From positions 4,526,001 through 4,590,000 of the forward strand of contig NZ_CP013926.1 of the NCBI RefSeq assembly GCF_001562115.1: DNA of 64,000 bases. Direction: 5' to 3'. The stretch is from Alteromonas stellipolaris. Lineage in GTDB: Bacteria > Pseudomonadota > Gammaproteobacteria > Enterobacterales > Alteromonadaceae. Of the stretch, positions 37,304-45,164 are shown in pieces. The position numbers and the translations under genes were made by a program. The notes beneath the pieces were generated by a model. The model worked only from the letters and a program-made list of their open reading frames with translations. It searched no databases and was not told where the DNA came from. Positions within the stretch are counted from its first letter, which is position 1; every line of letters starts with the position of its first letter.

Positions 37304-37891
37304 TTATTTACCACTTTCAGGTTGAGGGACCATGTAGGGATTCGGTTTTGTTTTCATATCACTCGCGCGCGCGGTCACATCAAACAAGGTGTATTGCACA
37401 GTAAAATAACTAATTTCTTCAGGAAGCTGTGGGTCGACATAAAACTGCATGGGCATATACGCCTCAGCCCCCGCACTTAAAGGTTGCTGATTAAAGCAAA
37501 AGCATTCCGTTTTATTTAAATATAGCGCTGCCATACCTGGTGAAACAGACGGAATAGCTTGCGCCATCATGTTGTTAGATGCAGGGTTTCTAACGTAAAA
37601 CGACACCGTATTAAGCTCTCCTGGATGCACTTTCATACGGGTAGTTTGTGCGCGAAACTCCCAAGGCATACCGGTATTCGTGCGGGTGATAAACTCCACC
37701 GTCACCTCACGGCTTTCATCTATTTCAATAAACTCATATACCGCTGCAGTATTTTCGGTTTTGCCGTTTATCCCGGTTACATCGCAAAACACATCGTATA
37801 GTGGCACTAGGGCGAAACCAAAACCAAACATGCCAAACACAATAACGACGAGTCTTATCACCATTTTGTTGTTTGCATTTATTTGTGTCAT
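37304..37891 (-). CDS. ctaG: Cytochrome c oxidase assembly protein CtaG (Cox11)
   Basis: Inserts CuB into subunit I. One N-terminal membrane helix (about 9-30) with PLYDVFCDVTGINGKT directly after, then the periplasmic domain with the copper motif CFCFNQQPL. Length 195 is typical. GGGAG precedes the ATG. Order after coxA and before coxC follows the usual proteobacterial arrangement. Confidence 0.94.
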   Translation of the reverse strand: MTQINANNKMVIRLVVIVFGMFGFGFALVPLYDVFCDVTGINGKTENTAAVYEFIEIDESREVTVEFITRTNTGMPWEFRAQTTRMKVHPGELNTVSFYVRNPASNNMMAQAIPSVSPGMAALYLNKTECFCFNQQPLSAGAEAYMPMQFYVDPQLPEEISYFTVQYTLFDVTARASDMKTKPNPYMVPQPESGK

Positions 37892-37972
37892 GGTTATCTC
37901 CCGTGCCTACTTTTTGTGCTGATACATCACCACAATTTAGCGACTATTTTGCCTGTATTGCTTATCTCACTT

Positions 37973-39586
37973 TCACTTAACAACAGGCGGCGTTTCAAAG
38001 GTGTGATAGGGTGCAGGAGAAGGAATTTCCCACTCTAGTCCCTCAGCACCTTCCCACACTTGAGCAGATACTGGCTCACCTTGCTTCTTACAGGCCTTAA
38101 TCAACAACGCTAAGAAGATAAGCTGCGACAACCCAAAGGCAAATCCACCTAGGCTTATCCATTTGTTAAAATCAGCAAATTGCAAGGCGTAGTCAGGAAT
38201 ACGACGTGGCATTCCTGCCAGACCCACAAAGTGCATAGGGAAGAACAGCACATTCACCGACACTAGTGAGCACCAGAAATGCCATTTTGCTAGCCCCGTG
38301 TGGTACATTTTTCCTGTCCACTTGGGTAACCAGTAATACACCGCAGCCATGATCGAGAAGATGGCACCGGTTACCAGCACGTAATGGAAGTGTGCGACCA
38401 CGAAATAGGTGTCGTGGTATTGGAAATCGACGGGTACGATAGCCAGCATTAACCCTGACAGGCCCCCAATGGTAAACAATACGATAAACGCAATGGCAAA
38501 CATCATGGGCATTTCAAAGGTAAGGGAGCCCCGCCACATAGTCGCCACCCAGTTGAAGACCTTCACGCCCGTTGGCACCGAAATAAGCATGGTGGCAAAC
38601 ATGAAGAACATTTCCATATACACCGGCATACCGGTAGTAAACATATGGTGAGCCCACACCACAAAAGACAGCAGCGCAATAGAGCCTGTGGCGTATACCA
38701 TAGAGGCATAGCCAAACAGTTTCTTGCGGGAAAACGTAGGGACAATTTGAGAGATAATGCCAAAGGCTGGCAATATCATTATGTATACCTCGGGATGCCC
38801 AAAGAACCAGAATATATGCTGGAACATAACGGGGTCGCCGCCACCTGCTGCATCAAAAAAGCTGGTGCCAAAAAACTTATCCGTCAGCACCATGGTGACC
38901 GCCCCCGCCAACACCGGCATTACTGCAATAAGTAAGAAAGCAGTAATAAGCCAAGTCCAGACGAATAAAGGCATTTTCATCCATGTCATGCCAGGGGCAC
39001 GCATGTTGAAAATGGTCACTATTACGTTAATCGCCCCCATGATGGATGAAATACCCATGATATGTACCGAGAACACAAACAAAGCCGTAGAGTCGCCACT
39101 GTAAGTGGTGGAAAGCGGTGCATAGAAGGTCCACCCAAATGCTGGGCCGCCGCCCTCTAAAAAGAGCGAACTAAGTAGGATCAGGAAGGCTCCGGGTAAT
39201 ATCCAGAAACTCCAGTTATTCATTCGCGGCAGGGCCATATCTGGTGCCCCTATCATCATTGGAATCAGCCAATTTGCTAGCCCTGTGAAGGCTGGCATTA
39301 CTGCACCAAACACCATGATAAGACCATGTACAGTCGTCATTTGATTAAAGAAATTTGGCTCAACAATTTGTAATCCAGGCTGAAAAAGCTCAGCACGGAT
39401 CACCATTGCCATGGCGCCGCCAATTAAAAACATGATAAAGGCGAACCATAAATACAAGGTGCCTATATCTTTATGGTTAGTGGTAAACAACCATCGAGTT
39501 ATTCCTTTTGGAATATGGCTATGATGGTCATGATCTTCGTGATGCGCCGCGGTATCCGGCGCAATGACATCAGTTGCTTTACTCAT
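37973..39586 (-). CDS. coxA: Cytochrome c oxidase subunit I
   Basis: A 537-residue twelve-helix catalytic subunit holding haem a and the haem a3-CuB centre. Landmarks: FNQMTTVHGLIMVF, the H-PEVY motif in WFFGHPEVYIMILPAFG (with the glutamate of the D-channel, so an A-type oxidase), VWAHHMF with the CuB histidines and HDTYFVVAHFHYVL with the haem ligands. AGGAG precedes the ATG, 9 bp after coxB. Confidence 0.96.
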   Translation of the reverse strand: MSKATDVIAPDTAAHHEDHDHHSHIPKGITRWLFTTNHKDIGTLYLWFAFIMFLIGGAMAMVIRAELFQPGLQIVEPNFFNQMTTVHGLIMVFGAVMPAFTGLANWLIPMMIGAPDMALPRMNNWSFWILPGAFLILLSSLFLEGGGPAFGWTFYAPLSTTYSGDSTALFVFSVHIMGISSIMGAINVIVTIFNMRAPGMTWMKMPLFVWTWLITAFLLIAVMPVLAGAVTMVLTDKFFGTSFFDAAGGGDPVMFQHIFWFFGHPEVYIMILPAFGIISQIVPTFSRKKLFGYASMVYATGSIALLSFVVWAHHMFTTGMPVYMEMFFMFATMLISVPTGVKVFNWVATMWRGSLTFEMPMMFAIAFIVLFTIGGLSGLMLAIVPVDFQYHDTYFVVAHFHYVLVTGAIFSIMAAVYYWLPKWTGKMYHTGLAKWHFWCSLVSVNVLFFPMHFVGLAGMPRRIPDYALQFADFNKWISLGGFAFGLSQLIFLALLIKACKKQGEPVSAQVWEGAEGLEWEIPSPAPYHTFETPPVVK

Positions 39587-39595
39587 TACGCACTC

Positions 39596-40771
39596 CTAGT
39601 TTCCATTTACGACAGCATTAACATCTTTGGCCTGCACCATATCGCCCGTATTATTGCCCCACGCATTTCGTTCGTAGGTCACCACAGCCGCAATGTCTTT
39701 TAGGCTTAACATTTTTCCGAACGCCTGCATCGCCGTGCCGGTTTTACCGTTCAACACAATATCGATATGTGCAGTTTGGTCTTCAAGTACCATTTCACTG
39801 CCCTTAAGCGCAGGAAATACACCGGGCAACCCTTCCCCATTAGGCATATGGCAAGCTGCACAGGTGGCGTTATAAACTCGCTTACCTTCCTTCATTAGTT
39901 CATCCATCGACATATTCATCGACAGTAAACGTTGCTCTTCTTCTTTCGCTTGGCGAGCGGCTTCTTCTTGCTCGTTCATCCACGCATCAAATTCGGCAGG
40001 TTCTTTTGCGATAACCACTACCGGCATAAAGCCATGATCTTTTCCGCAAAGCTCGGCGCACTGCCCGCGATAAATACCAGGCTCGTTCACCTTTGCCCAA
40101 GATTCATTAATAAACCCTGGATTAGCATCTTTTTTCACCGCAAAATCTGGAACCCACCAAGAGTGAATAACGTCATCTGAAGTAATAAGAAAGCGCACTT
40201 TTTGCCCTGTGGGGATCACCAGTGGACGGTCGACCTCAAGCAAATAATTCGTGCCTTTCTCGAATTTGTTTTCAATTTGTTCTCGCTGAGTCGCCATTAA
40301 CGAATAGAACTCAACATCTCTGTCCATGTATCGGTAATGCCACTTCCACTGAGAACCTGTAACGACAACAGTAAGATCGGGCTCACTGGTATCTTCCATC
40401 GCAATAAGGGTTTTAGCGGCGGGAATAGCCATAAGAATAAGAATGATGAAAGGTACTACTGTCCACGCAATTTCAACTTTTACATTTTCATGGAAGTGAG
40501 CAGGCTTCGCTCCTCTGGATTTACGGTGTAAGTACATTGAGGTAAACATAACCCCAAAAACCACAACGGCAATGGCGATACAGATAAAGAACATCAACAT
40601 ATGAAGGTCGTACACTTGACCACTTATGTCGGTTGCGCCTCGACGTAAATTCATGGATGAGCCTTCACCTGTTGCTACATCCGCAAACAGCAGTGGTGAG
40701 GTAAGCAAAAGTGGCAGCCCGTAAAGCCACTTTGTCGCTTGTGTCGCCGCTTGTGTCGTTACTCGTTTCAC
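39596..40771 (-). CDS. coxB: Cytochrome c oxidase subunit II with fused cytochrome c domain
   Basis: A 391-residue subunit that takes electrons from cytochrome c. A signal-like helix, two membrane helices (MLMFFICIAIAVVVFG and FIILILMAIPAAK), then the cupredoxin domain with the CuA ligands in CAELCGKDHGFM. An added C-terminal haem-c domain carries CAACH and a late Met in TGTAMQAFG. Start is GTG behind GGAGG. The fusion is of the caa3 kind. First gene of the cox locus. Confidence 0.94.
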   Translation of the reverse strand: MKRVTTQAATQATKWLYGLPLLLTSPLLFADVATGEGSSMNLRRGATDISGQVYDLHMLMFFICIAIAVVVFGVMFTSMYLHRKSRGAKPAHFHENVKVEIAWTVVPFIILILMAIPAAKTLIAMEDTSEPDLTVVVTGSQWKWHYRYMDRDVEFYSLMATQREQIENKFEKGTNYLLEVDRPLVIPTGQKVRFLITSDDVIHSWWVPDFAVKKDANPGFINESWAKVNEPGIYRGQCAELCGKDHGFMPVVVIAKEPAEFDAWMNEQEEAARQAKEEEQRLLSMNMSMDELMKEGKRVYNATCAACHMPNGEGLPGVFPALKGSEMVLEDQTAHIDIVLNGKTGTAMQAFGKMLSLKDIAAVVTYERNAWGNNTGDMVQAKDVNAVVNGN

Positions 40772-40917
40772 TCAACACCTCCGTTATAACAGAAGCATTA
40801 CCGCAATAAATGCGCTGCGCTTCTGGCAACTGATACCCGAAATCCAACTTTTAACTTAATTGCCCAGCTTTAGTTGTAAAGCAAAGTTGCAGCTATTGTT
40901 ATTATTTTGTTAAATAC

Positions 40918-40947
40918 AGTATAAGAATTGCTCAATAAAACGCACAA
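40918..40947 (-). promoter_or_regulatory. Candidate cox operon promoter
   Basis: On the - strand TTGTGC and TATACT are separated by 18 bp, about 150 bp before the coxB start. This is the best sigma-70 match in the region, found by eye. Confidence 0.4.
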
Positions 40948-41308
40948 GTCTAGTCTTTTCTAAGAAAAAACAATTCCAGCGTTTAATTTTTAATCAAAAG
41001 TTGTAAGTAAGAGGAATGAATCACGCCACAGCGTATGGGCGTTATAAGGATAATTAATGTGGCCGTTTGAAACGCTCATTTTGAACGAAATCGACGAATA
41101 TAAAGTGTAATAAGTTTCTTATAATCAAAAGGTAGTTACGTAATATTGAATGCTTTTCAAACAGAATAGATAACAGACATAGCGGTAGTTAGTACTATAA
41201 AAGATGACATAAATAGAAGATAAAATGTGGGAACCGGATCAACTGGCCTCTAAGGTATTTCTGAGGCTTAAACAAGATTATTGTGCAAGCAAGGTATGGT
41301 AAACATAC

Positions 41309-41333
41309 AAAAAAGCGGCCTATAAGCCGCTTT
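41309..41333 (-). terminator. Rho-independent terminator after lexA
   Basis: Hairpin AAGCGGC / GCCGCTT followed, in the - strand sense, by TTTTTTG; about 20 bp after the lexA stop. Confidence 0.82.
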
Positions 41334-41354
41334 CTTTACTAAATAGCTAAAAAG

Positions 41355-41981
41355 TTACATCCAATCGGCATTTCGAATAACACCAACGGCAATACCTTCA
41401 ATAGAAAAAGGCTCTGAAGCTAAGTCGACCTTAATAGGAGAAAATTCATCATTTTCAGCATGAAGTAGCACTTCACGGCCACGCTTTTCAAGGCGTTTAA
41501 CGGTAACGTCTTCATCGACACGTGCCACTACCACCTGCCCATTATGGACATCCGTAGTGCGGTGCACGGCTAACAAGTCACCATCAAGTATACCTATGTC
41601 TTTCATACTCATACCGCTTACACGAAGCAAGAAGTCGGCGTGAGGCTGAAATAGGGCAGGGTCGACCTTATAATGAGATTCTATATGCTCTTGCGCTAGA
41701 ATAGGTTCGCCCGCAGCCACTCGGCCAATAAGAGGTAGCCCTTCTTCTTCAGGAGCTTCATCTTCAAGTGGGATATTCAATTTAATACCACGGGAAGTAC
41801 CTGGAAGAATCTCGATGACACCTTTTCGGGCCAACGCTTTTAAATGTTCTTCAGCGGCATTCGCAGAGCGAAAACCTAAATGACGGGCAATTTCTGCACG
41901 GGTAGGCGGCATGCCAGTTTCGAGCATGGTTGTTTTTATCAGCTCGAGAACTTCTGTTTGTCTTGCTGTGAGTGGGCGCAT
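41355..41981 (-). CDS. lexA: SOS repressor LexA
   Basis: Represses the SOS regulon and self-cleaves when RecA is activated by single-stranded DNA. 208 residues. The winged-helix domain reads [29 protein letters not shown] (26-54). The cleavage site is Ala90-Gly91 (RVAAGEP), and the catalytic pair is Ser125 (SGMSMKD) and Lys162 (TVKRL). Two SOS boxes upstream show autoregulation. Confidence 0.96.
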   Translation of the reverse strand: MRPLTARQTEVLELIKTTMLETGMPPTRAEIARHLGFRSANAAEEHLKALARKGVIEILPGTSRGIKLNIPLEDEAPEEEGLPLIGRVAAGEPILAQEHIESHYKVDPALFQPHADFLLRVSGMSMKDIGILDGDLLAVHRTTDVHNGQVVVARVDEDVTVKRLEKRGREVLLHAENDEFSPIKVDLASEPFSIEGIAVGVIRNADWM

Positions 41982-41988
41982 AAAAGAC

Positions 41989-42004
41989 CTGTCTGTCTAT
42001 ACAG
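41989..42004 (-). promoter_or_regulatory. LexA box 1
   Basis: CTGT-N8-ACAG, a perfect match to the SOS-box frame, 8 bp before the lexA start codon. Confidence 0.85.
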
Positions 42005-42007
42005 TTC

Positions 42008-42023
42008 CTGTAAGTATATACAC
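42008..42023 (-). promoter_or_regulatory. LexA box 2
   Basis: CTGT-N8-ACAC on the + strand, one base off the ideal frame, with an AT-rich alternating core. It overlaps the probable -10 and lies 3 bp from box 1. Confidence 0.75.
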
Positions 42024-42040
42024 CTAAAAGGAAATGACAA
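42013..42040 (-). promoter_or_regulatory. lexA promoter
   Basis: TTGTCA and TATACT, each one base off consensus, with a 16 bp spacer on the - strand. LexA box 2 covers the -10, as expected of a self-repressed SOS gene. Confidence 0.65.
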
Positions 42041-42089
42041 GCACAAAGCTTTGCAAAGCATGTTTTTTATACTGACCTAACCACAACGC

Positions 42090-42113
42090 AAAAAGCGGCC
42101 ATGAAGGCCGCTT
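42090..42113 (-). terminator. Rho-independent terminator after the TonB-dependent receptor
   Basis: Hairpin AAAGCGGCC / GGCCGCTTT with loop ATGAA on the + strand; in the - strand sense it ends in TTTTT. It lies about 25 bp after the receptor stop. Its stem is nearly the same as that of the lexA terminator. Confidence 0.82.
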
Positions 42114-42138
42114 TGTATATCACTACTATTTAGCGTGA

Positions 42139-44253
42139 CTAAAACTTATATTGCAAACTCAAACGCGCATTAAGCGGCTCGCCGGTGGCAATATTGTTGT
42201 CGTTATGTGCTGACGGAAAATAATCTTCGTCGAATAGGTTTTCAACGTTTAGCTGAATTTTAACGTCTTCGCTATAGTCGTAATAAAGTGCAGCGTCTAC
42301 GCGAACAAAGTCAGGTAGCTCAACCGTATTATTTAATGAAGCATACTGCTCAGATTGATAAATCACGCCTAATGCAACACGCCATTCATCATTTACTTCA
42401 TACTGATTCCATAACGTCAGCATATGTTCTGGTAGCTGCGCTAAGTCGCGGTTCGCCAATGTGCCATCTACAATTCGACCCATTTCTTCGCCATCAAGGT
42501 TGCTGTAACCAGCATTGATTACCCAACGTTCTGAAAGTTTACCCACCACCTGCACTTCAAAACCTTTGGTTTCGGTACCGGTTAAAATAGACGCTTCCGG
42601 GTTGTTAGGATCTTGCGCTGTGCCGTTTTCACGTTCAACTTCAAATGCCGCTGCTGTCACGCTAAGCGAGTCAGATAAATTCCACTTCACGCCAATTTCT
42701 TTATTTTCAAACTCTTCAGCTTCTAGCGCTTGGCTTGTCAGCGACAGTGAAAGGAATTGATCACCTGAACGAGGTAAAAACGATTTGCTGTAACTTGCGT
42801 AAATCGATACTGATTCCGCTGGCTTGTAAATTAAGCCTGCACGCGGAGACACTTGTGAATCAGAACTTGATAGAAAACCGTTGTTGCCATCATCTGCACC
42901 GTCAGCCACTTCAATACTATCTACGACATCGATATCGAAGTTGTCGTAGCGAAGACCCGCTACCACGATCCAATTATCGTTAAGTTTAATTTCATCTTGA
43001 ACAAACGCTGAGGTAAAGGTGACATCAGATGCACGATCTCTTACTGGGTCGGTCAGCGTCATTGAAGGAATTACTAGTGGGTCACTAAACACGAAGGATA
43101 CTTGATCGTCTTGACTGTCTGCAAAAAACGCATCACGGCGAGCATTTTCTGTATCTTGGCTACCGTATTCCATTCCCGTCAACAAGGTATGGTTAATATC
43201 ACCCGTGGCAAACTGCCCAATAAGGTTCAATTGAACCAACGTGTTCTCACGGGTTGTAGTATCACGATATCCGTCTAACGTGACTGTGCCTGCATCAGCA
43301 TCAAAATTAACGGGGTACAAGTTTTGATAAGCTTTGTCATAGTCAGCAAACTGAACCGTACCGTTCAAGTTCCAATTTTGCGATAGTGAATGATCAACAC
43401 GAATGCGGGCAATATGTGCTTCAAGGGTAGTATTGTTGAAGTCTGGATCACCAAAGTAGGTATCGTCATAGCCTTCCAGCGGCGCACCATCTAATGAAGG
43501 AATCCCCCTATCGACTAAACGGTCATCGTTTACGTATTCGTAAGATGCCACCACCGTAGTGTCGTCGTTAGCCATCCATGTATAGGTAGGGTTTAATGCG
43601 TAACGTTCACCATCTTTAAAATCACGGTGGTTATCAATGCTGTCGAACACACCATTAAAACGAAACGCATTGTTGGCATCTATGGCTTTATTGGTATCTA
43701 CGCTAATAGAGCCAGCGCCAAAGGTATCAATACCTGCTGACAATGTGGTGAAGTCTTCCGCAGTACTGGCTACTTTAGTCACACGGTTAACCACGCCACC
43801 GCCGCCACCGCGTCCAAATAAAAGTGCGTTCGCACCACGTAATATTTCAACGCGTTCTAAATTATATAATGGGCGGAAGTACTGAACGTCGTCGCGAAGC
43901 CCATCAACAAAGAAATCGGCAGTAGTGTTCTGTCCACGAATAGTCACCTGATCGCGATGATCTTCACCCAGCCCAATGCTCACACCTGGCGTGTATTGCA
44001 TAACATCGGCAATACTAAACAGTGCTTGTTCTGAAATTTGCTGTGCACTTACTACCGATACAGATTGTGGCACGTTAACCAATAGTGTTGGGGTTTTTAC
44101 CGCTGTGGCGACTTGTTGACCAAAGAATGCGCCGCGTACTGTAATACGTTCAACGCTTTCATCTGATTCAGCTACAGTGTCTTGAGCCAAAACAGATGTG
44201 CCATAAAGTGCCAATAGAACAGCAGTAGAAATAGTTGCTTTACCAAGTTTCAA
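42139..44253 (-). CDS. TonB-dependent siderophore receptor
   Basis: A 704-residue outer-membrane receptor. Signal peptide to about residue 23 (VLAQD), a TonB-box-like ERITVRG, then the plug (SVVSAQQISEQALFSIADVMQYTPGV, IRGQ, FVDGLRDDVQYF, RVEILRGANALLFGRGGGGG) and a 22-strand-type barrel ending in LQYKF. It resembles receptors for catecholate or hydroxamate siderophores, without an N-terminal signalling domain. A Fur-like box upstream fits iron control. It stands between lexA and plsB, genes that lie close together in E. coli, suggesting a later insertion. Confidence 0.9.
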   Translation of the reverse strand: MKLGKATISTAVLLALYGTSVLAQDTVAESDESVERITVRGAFFGQQVATAVKTPTLLVNVPQSVSVVSAQQISEQALFSIADVMQYTPGVSIGLGEDHRDQVTIRGQNTTADFFVDGLRDDVQYFRPLYNLERVEILRGANALLFGRGGGGGVVNRVTKVASTAEDFTTLSAGIDTFGAGSISVDTNKAIDANNAFRFNGVFDSIDNHRDFKDGERYALNPTYTWMANDDTTVVASYEYVNDDRLVDRGIPSLDGAPLEGYDDTYFGDPDFNNTTLEAHIARIRVDHSLSQNWNLNGTVQFADYDKAYQNLYPVNFDADAGTVTLDGYRDTTTRENTLVQLNLIGQFATGDINHTLLTGMEYGSQDTENARRDAFFADSQDDQVSFVFSDPLVIPSMTLTDPVRDRASDVTFTSAFVQDEIKLNDNWIVVAGLRYDNFDIDVVDSIEVADGADDGNNGFLSSSDSQVSPRAGLIYKPAESVSIYASYSKSFLPRSGDQFLSLSLTSQALEAEEFENKEIGVKWNLSDSLSVTAAAFEVERENGTAQDPNNPEASILTGTETKGFEVQVVGKLSERWVINAGYSNLDGEEMGRIVDGTLANRDLAQLPEHMLTLWNQYEVNDEWRVALGVIYQSEQYASLNNTVELPDFVRVDAALYYDYSEDVKIQLNVENLFDEDYFPSAHNDNNIATGEPLNARLSLQYKF

Positions 44254-44287
44254 GCAAGTCTCCTCGAGTGATAATTCAAACAGTATT

Positions 44288-44306
44288 GAAAATGATAGAT
44301 ATTCTT
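44288..44306. promoter_or_regulatory. Fur-box-like site before the receptor gene
   Basis: A 19 bp element (GAAAATGATAGATATTCTT) agrees with the classical Fur box at about 13 of 19 positions and lies 35 bp before the receptor start. Repression under iron-rich conditions is inferred. Confidence 0.5.
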
Positions 44307-44536
44307 ATTTAGAGCGGATTCTAGTCATAATTGTTAATAATTAAAAGGTGTATTAATAAAAATTAAACTTTTGTTATAAATGAAAGCGTCAGTTTAACTA
44401 GACAGCCTGTTTAGACAGGAAATAGTGAATAGGCGCCTTACCTTTAATTGGGTTTACGCCGAGGTGACAAGTTTGGCATTAAGGCATAAAGTAACCTTTC
44501 TTTTATCTATCTTTAATCAGTGTATTTAATTCCGTC

Positions 44537-45019
44537 ATGTTGCATTACCTCGACTATACCCCCGAGCTAGCCCCCCACTTTGACCGCATAAATAGAGAGT
44601 GGATCACCAAGATGTTTCGTTTAGAGAGCGTTGATGAGGCCGTTATTGGCAACCCTCAGCGTAATATTATCGATAAGGGTGGATACATTTGGTTTGCTGA
44701 ACATCCCGATTTTGGCATTGTAGGCACATGCGCATTAATGAAAAAAGGGGAAGGGGTATTCGAACTTACTAAGATGGGTGTGGTCAGTGAAGCAAGAGGA
44801 TTAAAAGTAGGCGAAGGCTTGTTGCAATATGTATTGAATAACGCCCCTGCCATTGCTTTTAATACATTATTTCTTTTAACGAATAAGAAGTGTGAGGCCG
44901 CTATTCATCTTTATAAGAAAAATGGCTTTGTTCATTGTGAAGAAATCATGCAAAAATTTGGTTGTTCTTATGAACGCTGTGACGTGGCTATGCATTACAA
45001 AGGCAATGCCACTAATTGA
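44537..45019 (+). CDS. GNAT family N-acetyltransferase
   Basis: A 160-residue acetyltransferase. Core strand and acetyl-CoA loop: FELTKMGVVSEARGLKVGEGLLQYVL, then FNTLFLLTNKKCEAAIHLYKKNGF with the typical asparagine and tyrosine. Substrate unknown. Lies between the divergent receptor gene and plsB; the ribosome site is weak. Confidence 0.8.
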   Translation: MLHYLDYTPELAPHFDRINREWITKMFRLESVDEAVIGNPQRNIIDKGGYIWFAEHPDFGIVGTCALMKKGEGVFELTKMGVVSEARGLKVGEGLLQYVLNNAPAIAFNTLFLLTNKKCEAAIHLYKKNGFVHCEEIMQKFGCSYERCDVAMHYKGNATN

Positions 45020-45121
45020 TATGTAGGTAAAAACACGCTCAATCAATATGCTATGGCGACAATTTATACTAATGACTCTTTCAAACAGCCCCACGGCCTC
45101 TGCATGACATTGCACGAGATG

Positions 45122-45130
45122 TGGTACACT
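45122..45130 (+). promoter_or_regulatory. Candidate extended -10 for plsB
   Basis: TGGTACACT is a TGn-extended -10, 34 bp before the plsB start. The upstream ATGACA is only 15 bp away from the -10 proper, so the -35 is uncertain. Confidence 0.35.
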
Positions 45131-45164
45131 TCTCCCGTTTTAATTTCATAGGATTACAGAATTC

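Larger units (their letters stand above)
40772..41354. other. Intergenic region between coxB and lexA
   Basis: About 580 bp, AT-rich. It holds the probable cox promoter (40918-40947, - strand) and the lexA terminator. A 17-codon ORF at 41057-41110 (+) has an AAGGA site at good spacing but no known counterpart. Nothing else was recognised. Confidence 0.6.
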
